Source of the DNA: Oscillospiraceae bacterium
GTDB lineage: Bacteria; Bacillota; Clostridia; Oscillospirales; Oscillospiraceae
Assembly (NCBI GenBank): GCA_017936205.1
Contig: JAGBGB010000066.1
Location: 1-8,991 of the forward strand
DNA: 8,991 nucleotides
Direction of reading: 5' to 3'
The translations under genes were made by a program, and so were the position numbers. The notes beneath the pieces were generated by a model. That model searched no databases and was not told the DNA's origin. It saw only the letters and a list, made by a program, of their open reading frames with translations. Positions 1-6,111 of the stretch are shown here, in pieces. Each line of letters starts with the position of its first letter. Position 1 is the stretch's first letter.

Positions 1-708
1 CAGCAGTCCGATGTGAAGAAGGCAGAAGCCGATGCCGCCTACTCCATTCAGGAGCAGGAGCAGAGAAAGACCATCGAGGTCGCCTCTGCCAACGCAGACA
101 TCGCTCGTGCAGAGCGAACCGCAGAGCTGAAGTCCAAGGAAGTTGATGTTACCAAGCAGACTCTGGATGCCCAGATCCGTGCAAAGGCTGATGCAGAACG
201 CTACGCCGCACAGCAGGCAGCAGAAGCCGAGCTGTTCCGCCGCACCAAGGAAGCAGAAGCCAAGATGATCGAGCGCCAGAGAGAGGCAGAAGGTATCCGT
301 GCCGTCGGTGAAGCCGAAGCAGAAGCCATCCGCTTAAAGGCTCTTGCAGAAGCCGAAGGTATCGACAAGAAGGCAGAGGCTATGAAGAAGTACGGAGAAG
401 CCGCAGTGATCGAAATGATCATGGCTGCCCTGCCCGAAATTGCCAAGAATGTTGCCGAGCCTCTGAGCAAGGTCGACAAGATCACCATGTACGGCGAGGG
501 CAACAGTGCAAAGCTCCTGTCCGACATCGTAAACGGTACCACTCAGGTCACCGAAGGCATCAGTGCCGGTATGGGCATTGACATCAAGAGCCTGATCATG
601 GGTGCCCTCGGCGGTAAGATGGCTGTAGACAACACCCCTCCCGTAGTCGTAGTCCAGCCCTCTGCAGAAGCCCCCGCCACCCTGCCCGAAAAGCCCGAAG
701 AAACCTAA
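1..708 (+). CDS. Flotillin/SPFH-family protein, C-terminal part (5' truncated by window)
   Basis: The reading frame is open from base 1 and ends at TAA 706-708, giving 235 residues. The GTG at 13 is just an internal valine, so the true start lies upstream of the window. The visible part is the flotillin stalk and tail. An Ala/Glu/Lys-rich coiled coil has repeated A-E-A motifs (AEAEAIRLKALAEAEG in the middle), and a conserved-looking segment follows (EMIMAALPEIAKNVAEPLSKVDKITMYG). A Gly/Met-rich stretch and a Pro-rich tail end the protein. Flotillins such as B. subtilis FloT/YuaG are membrane scaffold proteins that oligomerise through this region and organise membrane microdomains. The N-terminal membrane hairpin and SPFH domain are not visible, so membrane anchoring is inferred from the family. 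Downstream lies a hairpin terminator, which suggests this is the last gene of its transcript. Confidence 0.88.
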   Translation, partial: QQSDVKKAEADAAYSIQEQEQRKTIEVASANADIARAERTAELKSKEVDVTKQTLDAQIRAKADAERYAAQQAAEAELFRRTKEAEAKMIERQREAEGIRAVGEAEAEAIRLKALAEAEGIDKKAEAMKKYGEAAVIEMIMAALPEIAKNVAEPLSKVDKITMYGEGNSAKLLSDIVNGTTQVTEGISAGMGIDIKSLIMGALGGKMAVDNTPPVVVVQPSAEAPATLPEKPEET

Positions 709-773
709 CCTAACTCCCCCAAGGGGCCCAGACGCTCCTTAGCGTCCCCCTCCCCCCTGTGCCCCAACACCAA

Positions 774-820
774 GGGCTGTCTCTTATGACAAACATCATA
801 AGAGGCAGCCCCTCTTTTAT
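774..820 (+). terminator. Intrinsic terminator after the flotillin-like gene
   Basis: A 16-bp stem (774-789 with 796-811, one G-U wobble) closes a 6-base loop (CAAACA) and is followed by CTCTTTTAT on the + strand. It lies 66 bases after the stop codon. A smaller upstream hairpin (GACGCT 731-736 with AGCGTC 741-746, loop CCTT) has no U tract after it. The - strand side of the main stem also lacks a U tract, so I see no convincing terminator here for the convergent ECF operon. Confidence 0.8.
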
Positions 821-834
821 GCATTAATGAATCT

Positions 835-1046
835 TCAAATTCCGATTTGTCGAACAGTTTGATTTAACGCTGCGTAGGGGCGCGCATTGCGCGTCCGGTT
901 CATGGCGTAACGCCATGAACACCAAAACCACCGAAAATGATTTAATTTCTCCAAAAATCGAAATATTTTTCACAACCACCAATTCTTGGTGGTTGTCGGA
1001 CGCGCAATGCGCGCCCCTACGAATGGTGCGGAAAATCGGAATTTGA
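835..1046. repeat. Nested palindromic intergenic element, copy 1 (MITE-like)
   Basis: About 212 bases are bounded by a perfect 14-bp terminal inverted repeat, TCAAATTCCGATTT (835-848 and, inverted, 1033-1046). Inside it is a perfect 24-bp inverted pair, 874-897 with 997-1020, beginning GTAGGGGCGCGC. Between those arms are two more perfect hairpins. One has a 10-bp stem (898-907 with 911-920, loop TAA), and the other an 11-bp stem (972-982 with 986-996, loop TTC). Each 24-bp arm also contains its own short palindrome (CGCGCATTGCGCG). A related copy starts at 8858. The element lies between two convergent genes and encodes nothing recognisable; a 78-codon - strand frame (824-1060) is only an open stretch through the repeat. 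A non-autonomous mobile element or a repeated structured element fits best. No target-site duplication was established. Confidence 0.85.
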
Positions 1047-1088
1047 CGGGTTCTGTGCACTATGGCTATTGAGGATGGGGGAGCAGCA

Positions 1089-1817
1089 TTAAACAGGGGT
1101 TTCGTCGGAGCCCTCTAAGATGCCGTACTTGGTCTGCAGGCGTTCCAGTTTCTGCATAAGGGGTCTGCCTAAGAGGAGCAGGGTCAGGGCGCAGGAGATG
1201 CCGTGGGTCACATTAATAAAGAAGCCTGAGCTCAGGCAGAGCACCGTCATGTTCCACGAGAGCTGGCTGCTCATGGTAAACACACTGCACAGATCCAACA
1301 CAGGGCCCACCACCAAAAGAACACTCAAGAAGCCAAAGCCGGTCAAAAGCACTCTATGAAGCACAGGCTTCTGTGCCAGCCTCTTCCTTTTATGGAACAA
1401 CAGCCCCGCCAAGAAGCCGCCTAAGCCGTATGCCATCATCTGCCATGGGGTAAAGGGCCCCTGACCAAAGAAAAAGTTGCTTGCAAAGGCAGAAACCGCC
1501 CCGGTGAGGAAGCCCGCTTCTGCCCCGAAGGACATACCGGTGATCATCACAACCGCCACAATGGGCTTAAAGTGGGGAATAAAAGCGAAGGCTCCCCGAG
1601 ATACTGCTGCCAGCGCTGCCATCACTGCAATACACACCAGCTCCCGAGCCTGAGGTCTTCGAGTCTCGAACTGGAAGAAGAAGGGCAGCATGGCCTCAAT
1701 GATGATCAAGGTTCCCGTTAAATAATACCATCGCCCCGGCAGCTTCGTCCCCAAGAACAGGGTCCCGGGAATCAATAAGCAGATACAGATTAGAGACCAA
1801 AGAGTGGATTTCTTCAT
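1089..1817 (-). CDS. ECF transporter substrate-binding (S) component, probably cobalamin-specific (CbrT-like)
   Basis: A 242-residue very hydrophobic protein with about six to eight membrane segments. It is the substrate-binding S subunit of an energy-coupling factor importer. The core resembling the ECF S family starts near residue 57 (ARELVCIAVMAALAAVSRGA). It includes the strongly family-like motif FFFGQGPFTPWQM at 115-127, which I associate with S components annotated as predicted cobalamin-specific CbrT. Residues 6-50 form an extra hydrophobic N-terminal region before that core. The ATG start (1817) overlaps the TGA of the preceding ATPase gene in an ATGA arrangement, with GGGAGGG six bases upstream, so translation is probably coupled. 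It is the last gene of an operon under a cobalamin riboswitch, which is the main evidence for the substrate. Cobalamin, cobinamide or another corrinoid cannot be told apart from sequence. ECF S component: very sure; cobalamin: fairly sure. Confidence 0.85.
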   Translation of the reverse strand: MKKSTLWSLICICLLIPGTLFLGTKLPGRWYYLTGTLIIIEAMLPFFFQFETRRPQARELVCIAVMAALAAVSRGAFAFIPHFKPIVAVVMITGMSFGAEAGFLTGAVSAFASNFFFGQGPFTPWQMMAYGLGGFLAGLLFHKRKRLAQKPVLHRVLLTGFGFLSVLLVVGPVLDLCSVFTMSSQLSWNMTVLCLSSGFFINVTHGISCALTLLLLGRPLMQKLERLQTKYGILEGSDETPV

Positions 1818-2605
1818 TGCGTTCCCTCCCGATTCCTCTCATAGAGCTCCATCACATCCCCAACCGTCACGGCATTGCGGAATACACAGCGGCTCATGCG
1901 GTTGGCAGCTGTGGTATAGAAGCTGTTCTGCCCGAAGAACCTATGGGGCGTAGTTGTGGTCAGGATCTGCCCATCGAAGAACATACTGACCAGATCCGCA
2001 TATTCTGCACAGAATTCTACATCGTGGGACACCATTACAATGGTCAGCCCCTGTCGGGTCAAGGCACGCAGAATTCCTGCGAATCTCTCCTTAAAGAAGC
2101 CATCCAGCCCCTTCGTAGGCTCATCCAGCAGCAGCAGGCGAGGCTTGGTCAGCAGCACCTTGGCAAGAGCCACTCTCTGCTGCTCCCCTCCCGACAGATC
2201 GTAGGGATGGGCATCCAGCAAGCTGTCAATTTGACAGGTTGCCGCCATTGCCTCAACCGCAGAGGCAGAAGCATCCATTTCTTCCAGCTCCTGACGAACG
2301 CTGCTCTTGGCAAACAGGCTCTTAGGATCTTGGGGAAGCATGGTCACACAGCCTTGGAACAATTGAGTGTTGGAGTATTTTTTCAGGTTTTTCCCGAAAA
2401 TCTCTACCTTTCCTCTATAGGCTCTGCAAATGCCGCAGATGGATTTCAGGAGGGTAGACTTTCCCGCACCGTTGCCTCCTACAATGGCAAATATGCTGCC
2501 CATAGGCACCTGCATATTTACCCCTTGCAGTACATCGGGGCTGTCCTTCTCGTAGCGGAACCATAGCTCCTTTAGCGTGAGGGCAGGCTCTCCTTCCTTA
2601 GGCAC
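1814..2605 (-). CDS. ECF transporter ATPase subunit (second EcfA)
   Basis: A 263-residue ABC ATPase, one of two that power the ECF importer by ATP hydrolysis on the cytoplasmic face. All catalytic elements are present: Walker A GGNGAGKS (43-50), Q-loop Gln92, signature LSGGE (137-141), Walker B with Asp161-Glu162, and switch His194. The start is a GTG at 2605, only six bases after the preceding TAG stop. No alternative in-frame start follows nearby, and the Shine-Dalgarno match is weak and close (AGGAT), which suggests translational coupling to the first ATPase gene. The stop overlaps the S component start by four bases. The two ATPases differ in sequence, so they probably form an asymmetric heterodimer as in other ECF systems. 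The SEED name CbrU covers ATPases in predicted cobalamin ECF operons, but I give no symbol. Confidence 0.92.
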   Translation of the reverse strand: MPKEGEPALTLKELWFRYEKDSPDVLQGVNMQVPMGSIFAIVGGNGAGKSTLLKSICGICRAYRGKVEIFGKNLKKYSNTQLFQGCVTMLPQDPKSLFAKSSVRQELEEMDASASAVEAMAATCQIDSLLDAHPYDLSGGEQQRVALAKVLLTKPRLLLLDEPTKGLDGFFKERFAGILRALTRQGLTIVMVSHDVEFCAEYADLVSMFFDGQILTTTTPHRFFGQNSFYTTAANRMSRCVFRNAVTVGDVMELYERNREGTQ

Positions 2606-2611
2606 AGGATC

Positions 2612-3472
2612 CTACTTTGGCTCTGTGACCTTTGGGGGGCTGCTGCGGAAGCTGTCTGTCAGCCAGCTTCGCCCCTCTCGCACGGTCAGGGGGCAGCTTC
2701 CCTTCCCCTGCACACCATAGAATACTCTCGTAGGCGTAGGCAGGGTGGAAAACAGCTCCTTATGTCGGTGGAACAGCTGCTGTCCCACGGTGCGAGGATC
2801 TCCGTTGACAAGGATCTTCCCCTGTTCCATAACCACGACCCGATCTGCCACAGGGTACACATCCTCCAGGCGGTGCTCTGTGATCAGGATGGTCGTCCCT
2901 AATTCTAAATTGATCTTCCGCACAGTGTTCAGGAAGTCCGAGGCTGCAATGGGATCCAACTGGCTGGTAGGCTCATCCAGGATCAGCACCTCCGGCTGCA
3001 TAGCCATAACGGATGCCAAATTCAGCAGCTGCTTCTGTCCCCCGGACAGGACGGACACATCCCGATGGAACCAGCTCTGGATGCCGAAATAGCTTGCCAT
3101 TTCTGCCACACGGAGCCGCATGGTCTTCTGATCGCAGCCAATGCTTTCCAAGCCAAACGCCAGCTCATGCCAGACCTTGTCCGTTACGATCTGGTCGTCA
3201 GGATCCTGCATAACGAAGCCCACAGCGGTAGCCTGTCGCTTCCCGTCGGTTTTAGAGAGGTCTGTGCCATCCAGAAGGATCCTGCCACTACGCTTCCCGT
3301 AGGGGGCAAGAACGGTTTTCAGGTGTCGCAGGAGGGTGGTTTTCCCACTGCCGCTGTGACCGCAGAGCACCACATATTCTCCCTTCTCAATGGACAGCTC
3401 CACATTCTGAAGAGAAGGTCTTGAAGCATTGGGGTAGGTAAAGCTTAGATCTTGGATCTCAATCTGCGCCAT
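2612..3472 (-). CDS. ECF transporter ATPase subunit (first EcfA)
   Basis: A 286-residue ABC ATPase partnering the one encoded downstream. Visible elements are Walker A GHSGSGKT (38-45), Q-loop Gln89 in QDPDDQ, signature LSGGQ (142-146), Walker B VLILDEP with Asp166-Glu167, D-loop SQLD, and switch His200. The QDPDDQ segment after the Q-loop is typical of EcfA proteins. The ATG at 3472 was chosen over more upstream in-frame starts because GGAGG sits seven bases before it. This start lies inside the end of ecfT, an overlap of 28 bases, so the two genes are probably translationally coupled. The C-terminal 50 or so residues after the ABC core are Ser/Pro-rich and their role is not evident. All residues needed for ATP hydrolysis look intact. 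Confidence 0.93.
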   Translation of the reverse strand: MAQIEIQDLSFTYPNASRPSLQNVELSIEKGEYVVLCGHSGSGKTTLLRHLKTVLAPYGKRSGRILLDGTDLSKTDGKRQATAVGFVMQDPDDQIVTDKVWHELAFGLESIGCDQKTMRLRVAEMASYFGIQSWFHRDVSVLSGGQKQLLNLASVMAMQPEVLILDEPTSQLDPIAASDFLNTVRKINLELGTTILITEHRLEDVYPVADRVVVMEQGKILVNGDPRTVGQQLFHRHKELFSTLPTPTRVFYGVQGKGSCPLTVREGRSWLTDSFRSSPPKVTEPK

Positions 3473-4320
3473 AGCAGTGCCTCCTTTATCCGTAATACAA
3501 TGGGGATCAGCAGAAGAATACAATAGGCTACGAAGCCCCAGCCCAAGGGAGCGATGCGAACCTCCGGATCAAAGTCCGCAGACAGTCCTCCCAGCAGGGG
3601 CACACAGGCAGCAAGGGAAAGGATCAGCACAAGAACGATGCCGTCTCGCAGGCTCAGAGATGTGCCGTAAAAGCTGCTCCGTTTGGCACAGCCATAGCCT
3701 CTGGCTCGCATGGAATCCGCTGTCACCACGCTCCCCTCCAAGGCACGGTCTGCCAGAGTGGAAAGGGCAGTGACTCCGTGGCGGAGCTTTTCAGAGGTCT
3801 TACTCTGCTGTGTGATCCCTTTTCCGATGCCGCTGCGGGCATGGAGGATCTGCTTCAGCTTCCGACTCTGCTCCCCGATCATCCGCAGCACCATCACCAG
3901 CAGCAGGGAGAGCGCTGGGATCCGATTGGCAAAGAGGGACGTAAATTTGTCCCCCGTCAGCACACAGTTGTAGCAGCCGAACCACAGGAAGGTCAGCGTA
4001 AAGCTGCCTGCAGTGACCCCACCATAGCACAGTGCCTCCAGGGTAAAGGGTCGATCAAAGAGCCGAAACAACACATGGGCTCCTCTGGGATTGAACAAGG
4101 GATTGATCAGAGTTACCAGAAGAAACAGCGGGATCAGCCCAAACAGCAGCTTCCATAAGGATCTGCCCCTCAGCAAGCCGTAATAGCTCCCCGCAGCTAC
4201 ACAGCCTGCCAGTATATACGCCGGATGCCGCAACACTGCACCGAATAGGATCACCGCTACAAAATACAGGAAGCATACCAGCGGATGATATTGAGAAAAG
4301 GGATCTCGTTTCATGGACAC
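3445..4320 (-). CDS. ecfT: ECF transporter transmembrane coupling subunit (EcfT/CbiQ family)
   Basis: A 291-residue membrane protein that joins the two ATPases to the S component. The N-terminal half holds several hydrophobic segments. A cytoplasmic coupling region follows, with the two short Ala-Arg-containing motifs of EcfT proteins: HARSG around 160-164 and SMRARGYG around 203-210. The second is the classic ARG motif that docks in the ATPase groove. A final hydrophobic segment lies near 257-276. The start is probably the GTG at 4320, eight bases from a perfect AGGAGG; the ATG at 4314 is 14 bases away and less well placed. This is the first gene of the operon, directly after a riboswitch and terminator. 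An integral T subunit with its own ATPases and S component indicates a dedicated (group I) ECF transporter rather than one sharing a common energising module. Confidence 0.9.
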   Translation of the reverse strand: MSMKRDPFSQYHPLVCFLYFVAVILFGAVLRHPAYILAGCVAAGSYYGLLRGRSLWKLLFGLIPLFLLVTLINPLFNPRGAHVLFRLFDRPFTLEALCYGGVTAGSFTLTFLWFGCYNCVLTGDKFTSLFANRIPALSLLLVMVLRMIGEQSRKLKQILHARSGIGKGITQQSKTSEKLRHGVTALSTLADRALEGSVVTADSMRARGYGCAKRSSFYGTSLSLRDGIVLVLILSLAACVPLLGGLSADFDPEVRIAPLGWGFVAYCILLLIPIVLRIKEALLWRRLRSKI

Positions 4321-4334
4321 AGCTTGCACCTCCT
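4318..4334 (-). promoter_or_regulatory. Ribosome binding site that decides the ecfT start
   Basis: On the - strand AGGAGG (4334-4329) is followed by eight bases and then GTG (4320-4318). The next in-frame ATG is 14 bases from the same site. A further GTG abuts the site itself and is too close. The site lies 14 bases downstream of the terminator U tract. Confidence 0.65.
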
Positions 4335-4348
4335 TCTATTCAGGCAAT

Positions 4349-4373
4349 AAAAAAAGTCCCCTCACAGGGGACT
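4349..4373 (-). terminator. Riboswitch-controlled intrinsic terminator (expression platform)
   Basis: On the - strand AGTCCCCT, loop GTG, AGGGGACT forms a perfect 8-bp stem followed directly by a run of T (plus-strand A run 4349-4355). It sits between the cobalamin aptamer and ecfT, so full-length mRNA needs readthrough. A possible anti-terminator partner is GGGGA on the - strand at 4436-4432, just after the aptamer. It could pair with TCCCC of the terminator's 5' arm (4371-4367). That alternative pairing is inference. Confidence 0.88.
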
Positions 4374-4439
4374 GATGCTAAAAATCAGACAGGACGCCAT
4401 AACAAGCCCTATCACAAGAAGCGGCAGACCATCCCCAAG

Positions 4440-4585
4440 AGTCTGTTCGTCCTGATCACAGTCCGTCTTCCGACTCCGGACCCCGGGTCCACGGCCTTCT
4501 CAGATTGCTCCAATGGCACAGTGGGGGTGCTTCTGTCCGTCTACGGCGGCTTGGTACCGTTGGGATTCTCCCATTCCGAACAACT
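4440..4585 (-). ncRNA. Cobalamin riboswitch (leader of the ECF operon)
   Basis: Read on the - strand, the leader carries the landmarks of the cobalamin aptamer in the right order. First comes GGAATGGGAGAATCCCAACGG (4578-4558), like the family's GGGAA...AATCC...ACGG. Then CCCACTGTGCC (4525-4515) matches the CACTGT box. CTGAGAAGGCC (4503-4493) resembles CTGGGAAGGC. Finally AGTCGGAAGACGG (4475-4463) resembles the GAGTCAGGAGACC box. Closing pairs TGTTCG/CGAACA (4582-4577 with 4449-4444) form a plausible P1. An intrinsic terminator follows and then ecfT. Such RNAs bind adenosylcobalamin or related corrinoids and reduce downstream expression when bound. The aptamer looks short, so a peripheral domain may be reduced. 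Ends are approximate. Confidence 0.85.
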
Positions 4586-4600
4586 ATGATCACAATCTAT

Positions 4601-4629
4601 ATGGTAGCACATTTCACTGTAATTATCAA
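4601..4629 (-). promoter_or_regulatory. Sigma-A-type promoter for the riboswitch-ECF operon
   Basis: On the - strand TTGATA (4629-4624), a 17-base spacer, then TACCAT (4606-4601) preceded by TGC, an extended -10. It places the transcript start just upstream of the aptamer. The remaining sequence between this promoter and the neighbouring terminator (about 4630-4706) shows nothing else clear. Confidence 0.65.
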
Positions 4630-4706
4630 TCCTTTTTTGCAGGAAATAATATAACCCAAGGGGACACTTTTGCACAAACCGTCTCCTGTCTCCTGTTTCC
4701 GGATGG

Positions 4707-4745
4707 AAAAAGGGTTCCCGAGAAGCGTATCGCCTCGGGAACCCT
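4707..4745 (-). terminator. Intrinsic terminator after the small acidic membrane protein gene
   Basis: A perfect 12-bp stem (AGGGTTCCCGAG 4711-4722 with its complement 4734-4745) encloses an 11-base loop. On the - strand it runs into TTTTT (plus-strand A run 4707-4711). It begins 14 bases after the stop codon of the 80-residue gene, so that gene is insulated from the riboswitch operon. Confidence 0.9.
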
Positions 4746-4758
4746 TGGTTTCTTGGAA

Positions 4759-5001
4759 TTAGATCTCCTCGAACTCCACGAAATCTTCCATGTCGTCCTC
4801 GACCTCTTCTGCTACGTCTTCCAGAGCATCCAGCTCGTCGTCTACGAAGTCTTCGAACTCGTCGATCTTGCTCTTCTTACAGCAGGGGAGCTTGTCCTTA
4901 ATGTCTTCCCAGAAATGGATAATAGCCACAACAGCACCGCCTACAACGACCAGAGCACCGATGATGGCAAGGATCTTCTTCAGAGCGCCTTCCTTCTTCA
5001 T
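4759..5001 (-). CDS. Small single-pass membrane protein with an acidic cytoplasmic-type tail, function unknown
   Basis: An 80-residue protein of no family I recognise. Residues 1-9 are basic (MKKEGALKK). Residues 10-30 are a hydrophobic segment with a Gly/Ala/Val core (ILAIIGALVVVGGAVVAIIHF), and a short Lys-rich linker with a vicinal Cys40-Cys41 pair follows. Residues 47-80 contain 20 Asp/Glu out of 34. Hydrophobic residues in that tail (Phe49, Val53, Leu57, Leu60, Val63, Val67, Met71, Phe74) recur every three or four positions, which suggests an amphipathic or coiled-coil helix. The ATG at 5001 has GGAGG seven bases upstream; the longer in-frame extension to 5064 has no such site. With its own promoter and strong terminator it looks like a genuine monocistronic gene. 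A membrane-anchored adaptor is conceivable, but that is a guess. Confidence 0.85.
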   Translation of the reverse strand: MKKEGALKKILAIIGALVVVGGAVVAIIHFWEDIKDKLPCCKKSKIDEFEDFVDDELDALEDVAEEVEDDMEDFVEFEEI

Positions 5002-5088
5002 AACATAACCTCCATTTATTATAGTCGGAAATGCATCAAGGGCGGTTTCCCCGAAGCCTTCCACAGACTACTATTCTACGATTATTAT

Positions 5089-5115
5089 ATTATACCCTTT
5101 TTGAAAATAATGCAA
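5089..5115 (-). promoter_or_regulatory. Candidate promoter of the small acidic membrane protein gene
   Basis: On the - strand TTGCAT (5115-5110), 15 bases, then a perfect TATAAT (5094-5089), with a second overlapping TATAAT at 5089-5084. A- and T-rich tracts lie just upstream. The spacer is short, so the exact -35 is uncertain. The 5' leader before the gene would be about 75-85 bases; I see no riboswitch in it. Confidence 0.55.
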
Positions 5116-5161
5116 CTGTTTTTTTCGGTTTTTCAAAAATTTTTCCCAAATCAGGACCGTC

Positions 5162-6079
5162 TTACATCATTTCTGTCAGGTACTTCTCTGCTTGCTGTGC
5201 GGCAACTGCCCCATCTGCAGCGGCAGTGACCACCTGACGGAGACTCTTCTGCCGGAGATCGCCTGCTGCAAATACTCCGGGGAGATTGGTGCAGGTGTCC
5301 TCCCCTGCCATCACGAAGCCCTGAGGATCCAGCCTAAGCTGTTCTCGGAACAGCTCTGTATTAGGGGTCTGACCGATGCTGACAAAGAGTCCGTCACAAT
5401 CCAGTCGTTCCTCCTGCCCCGTGAGCACATTCCGCAGAAGCACTCCCTTGAGACGGCCTTCGTGGAGCAGCTCCACGACCTGTGAATTCCAGCAGAATTC
5501 CACCTTATCCTTCAGGGCAGCCTGCTCTGCCTTCCCGGCTCGCAGGGAGTCCCGACGGTGTACCAGGATCACACGCTTGCTTAGTCTGGACAGCACTCTG
5601 GCAGCAGCGGCGGCACTGTTGCCTCCCCCTACTACCACAACGGTCTTCCCACGGTAGAACATGGCATCACAGGTAGCACAGTAGTGCACGCCCCGACCGG
5701 TCAGGGCTTCCTCCTCCGCCAAGCCTAAGTGGCTGTGACGGGTTCCCGTGGCAAGGATCACCGTATCCCCTGTAAAGCTGCCGCCGTCCGTGTGGACCGT
5801 CTTGCAGCTGCCTGTTAGCTCAACGGATTGGATCTCCGCCATAAGGGTCTGTGCCCCTGCCAGATCCGCTCCCTGCTTCATAGCCTGTCCCAGACTGAAG
5901 CCGTCAATGCCGTCGGGCATACCGGGATAATTATCGATCTGATCGGTCAGTGCCATTTGACCACCTATGCTCATCCGTTCGATGATCAAGGTAGACAGTC
6001 CCGCACGGGCTGCATACATGGCGGCGGTATAACCTGCGGGTCCACCGCCCAGAATCAGAACCTGATAGTGCTTCGTCAT
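5162..6079 (-). CDS. trxB: Thioredoxin reductase (NADPH, FAD)
   Basis: A 305-residue low-molecular-weight thioredoxin reductase, which passes electrons from NADPH through FAD and a disulfide to thioredoxin in the cytoplasm. Motifs in order are the FAD-binding GGGPAG (11-16), the redox-active CATC (Cys134, Cys137), the NADPH-binding GGGNSA (151-156), HRRDSLR (174-180) and the second FAD motif GVFAAGD (268-274). The HRRxxxR pattern supports NADPH use rather than the ferredoxin-dependent variants that lack it. The loop after GGGNSA is all Ala where many relatives have acidic residues, a modest deviation. The ATG at 6079 is preferred over an upstream in-frame TTG because GGAGGG lies six bases before it. 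The gene follows the isomerase lipoprotein gene by 32 bases with no terminator between, so the two are probably cotranscribed. No terminator was found after it. Confidence 0.95.
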   Translation of the reverse strand: MTKHYQVLILGGGPAGYTAAMYAARAGLSTLIIERMSIGGQMALTDQIDNYPGMPDGIDGFSLGQAMKQGADLAGAQTLMAEIQSVELTGSCKTVHTDGGSFTGDTVILATGTRHSHLGLAEEEALTGRGVHYCATCDAMFYRGKTVVVVGGGNSAAAAARVLSRLSKRVILVHRRDSLRAGKAEQAALKDKVEFCWNSQVVELLHEGRLKGVLLRNVLTGQEERLDCDGLFVSIGQTPNTELFREQLRLDPQGFVMAGEDTCTNLPGVFAAGDLRQKSLRQVVTAAADGAVAAQQAEKYLTEMM

Positions 6080-6111
6080 AGCTTTCCCTCCAAACAAGTC
6101 TGGTTTATAGA

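Noticed and set aside
13..15. GTG at 13 as a start for the flotillin-like gene
   Set aside because: The frame is open back to base 1 and the coiled coil is already under way, so this is an internal valine codon.
835..1046. Possible CRISPR array because of repeated motifs
   Set aside because: The repeats are inverted pairs of differing length, not evenly spaced direct repeats, and there are no cas genes.
824..1060. - strand 78-codon open frame in the intergenic region
   Set aside because: It lies almost entirely within the palindromic element, has no recognisable domain, and is explained by the repeat.
1817..2566. + strand open frame of 249 codons opposite the second ATPase gene
   Set aside because: The opposite strand has all ABC ATPase motifs in order; this frame is a shadow.
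5002..5064. 21-residue N-terminal extension of the small acidic membrane protein
   Set aside because: GGAGG sits seven bases before the internal ATG at 5001, inside this extension, and the extension lacks its own ribosome binding site.
5102..5160. Possible terminator after trxB in the A/T-rich stretch
   Set aside because: Only weak A/T pairing is visible and no GC-rich stem precedes a U tract; it is better read as promoter-upstream sequence for the next gene.
4513..5229. + strand open frame of 238 codons
   Set aside because: It runs antisense through the riboswitch, a terminator, the small acidic gene and part of trxB. The translation shows no domain and crosses unrelated features.
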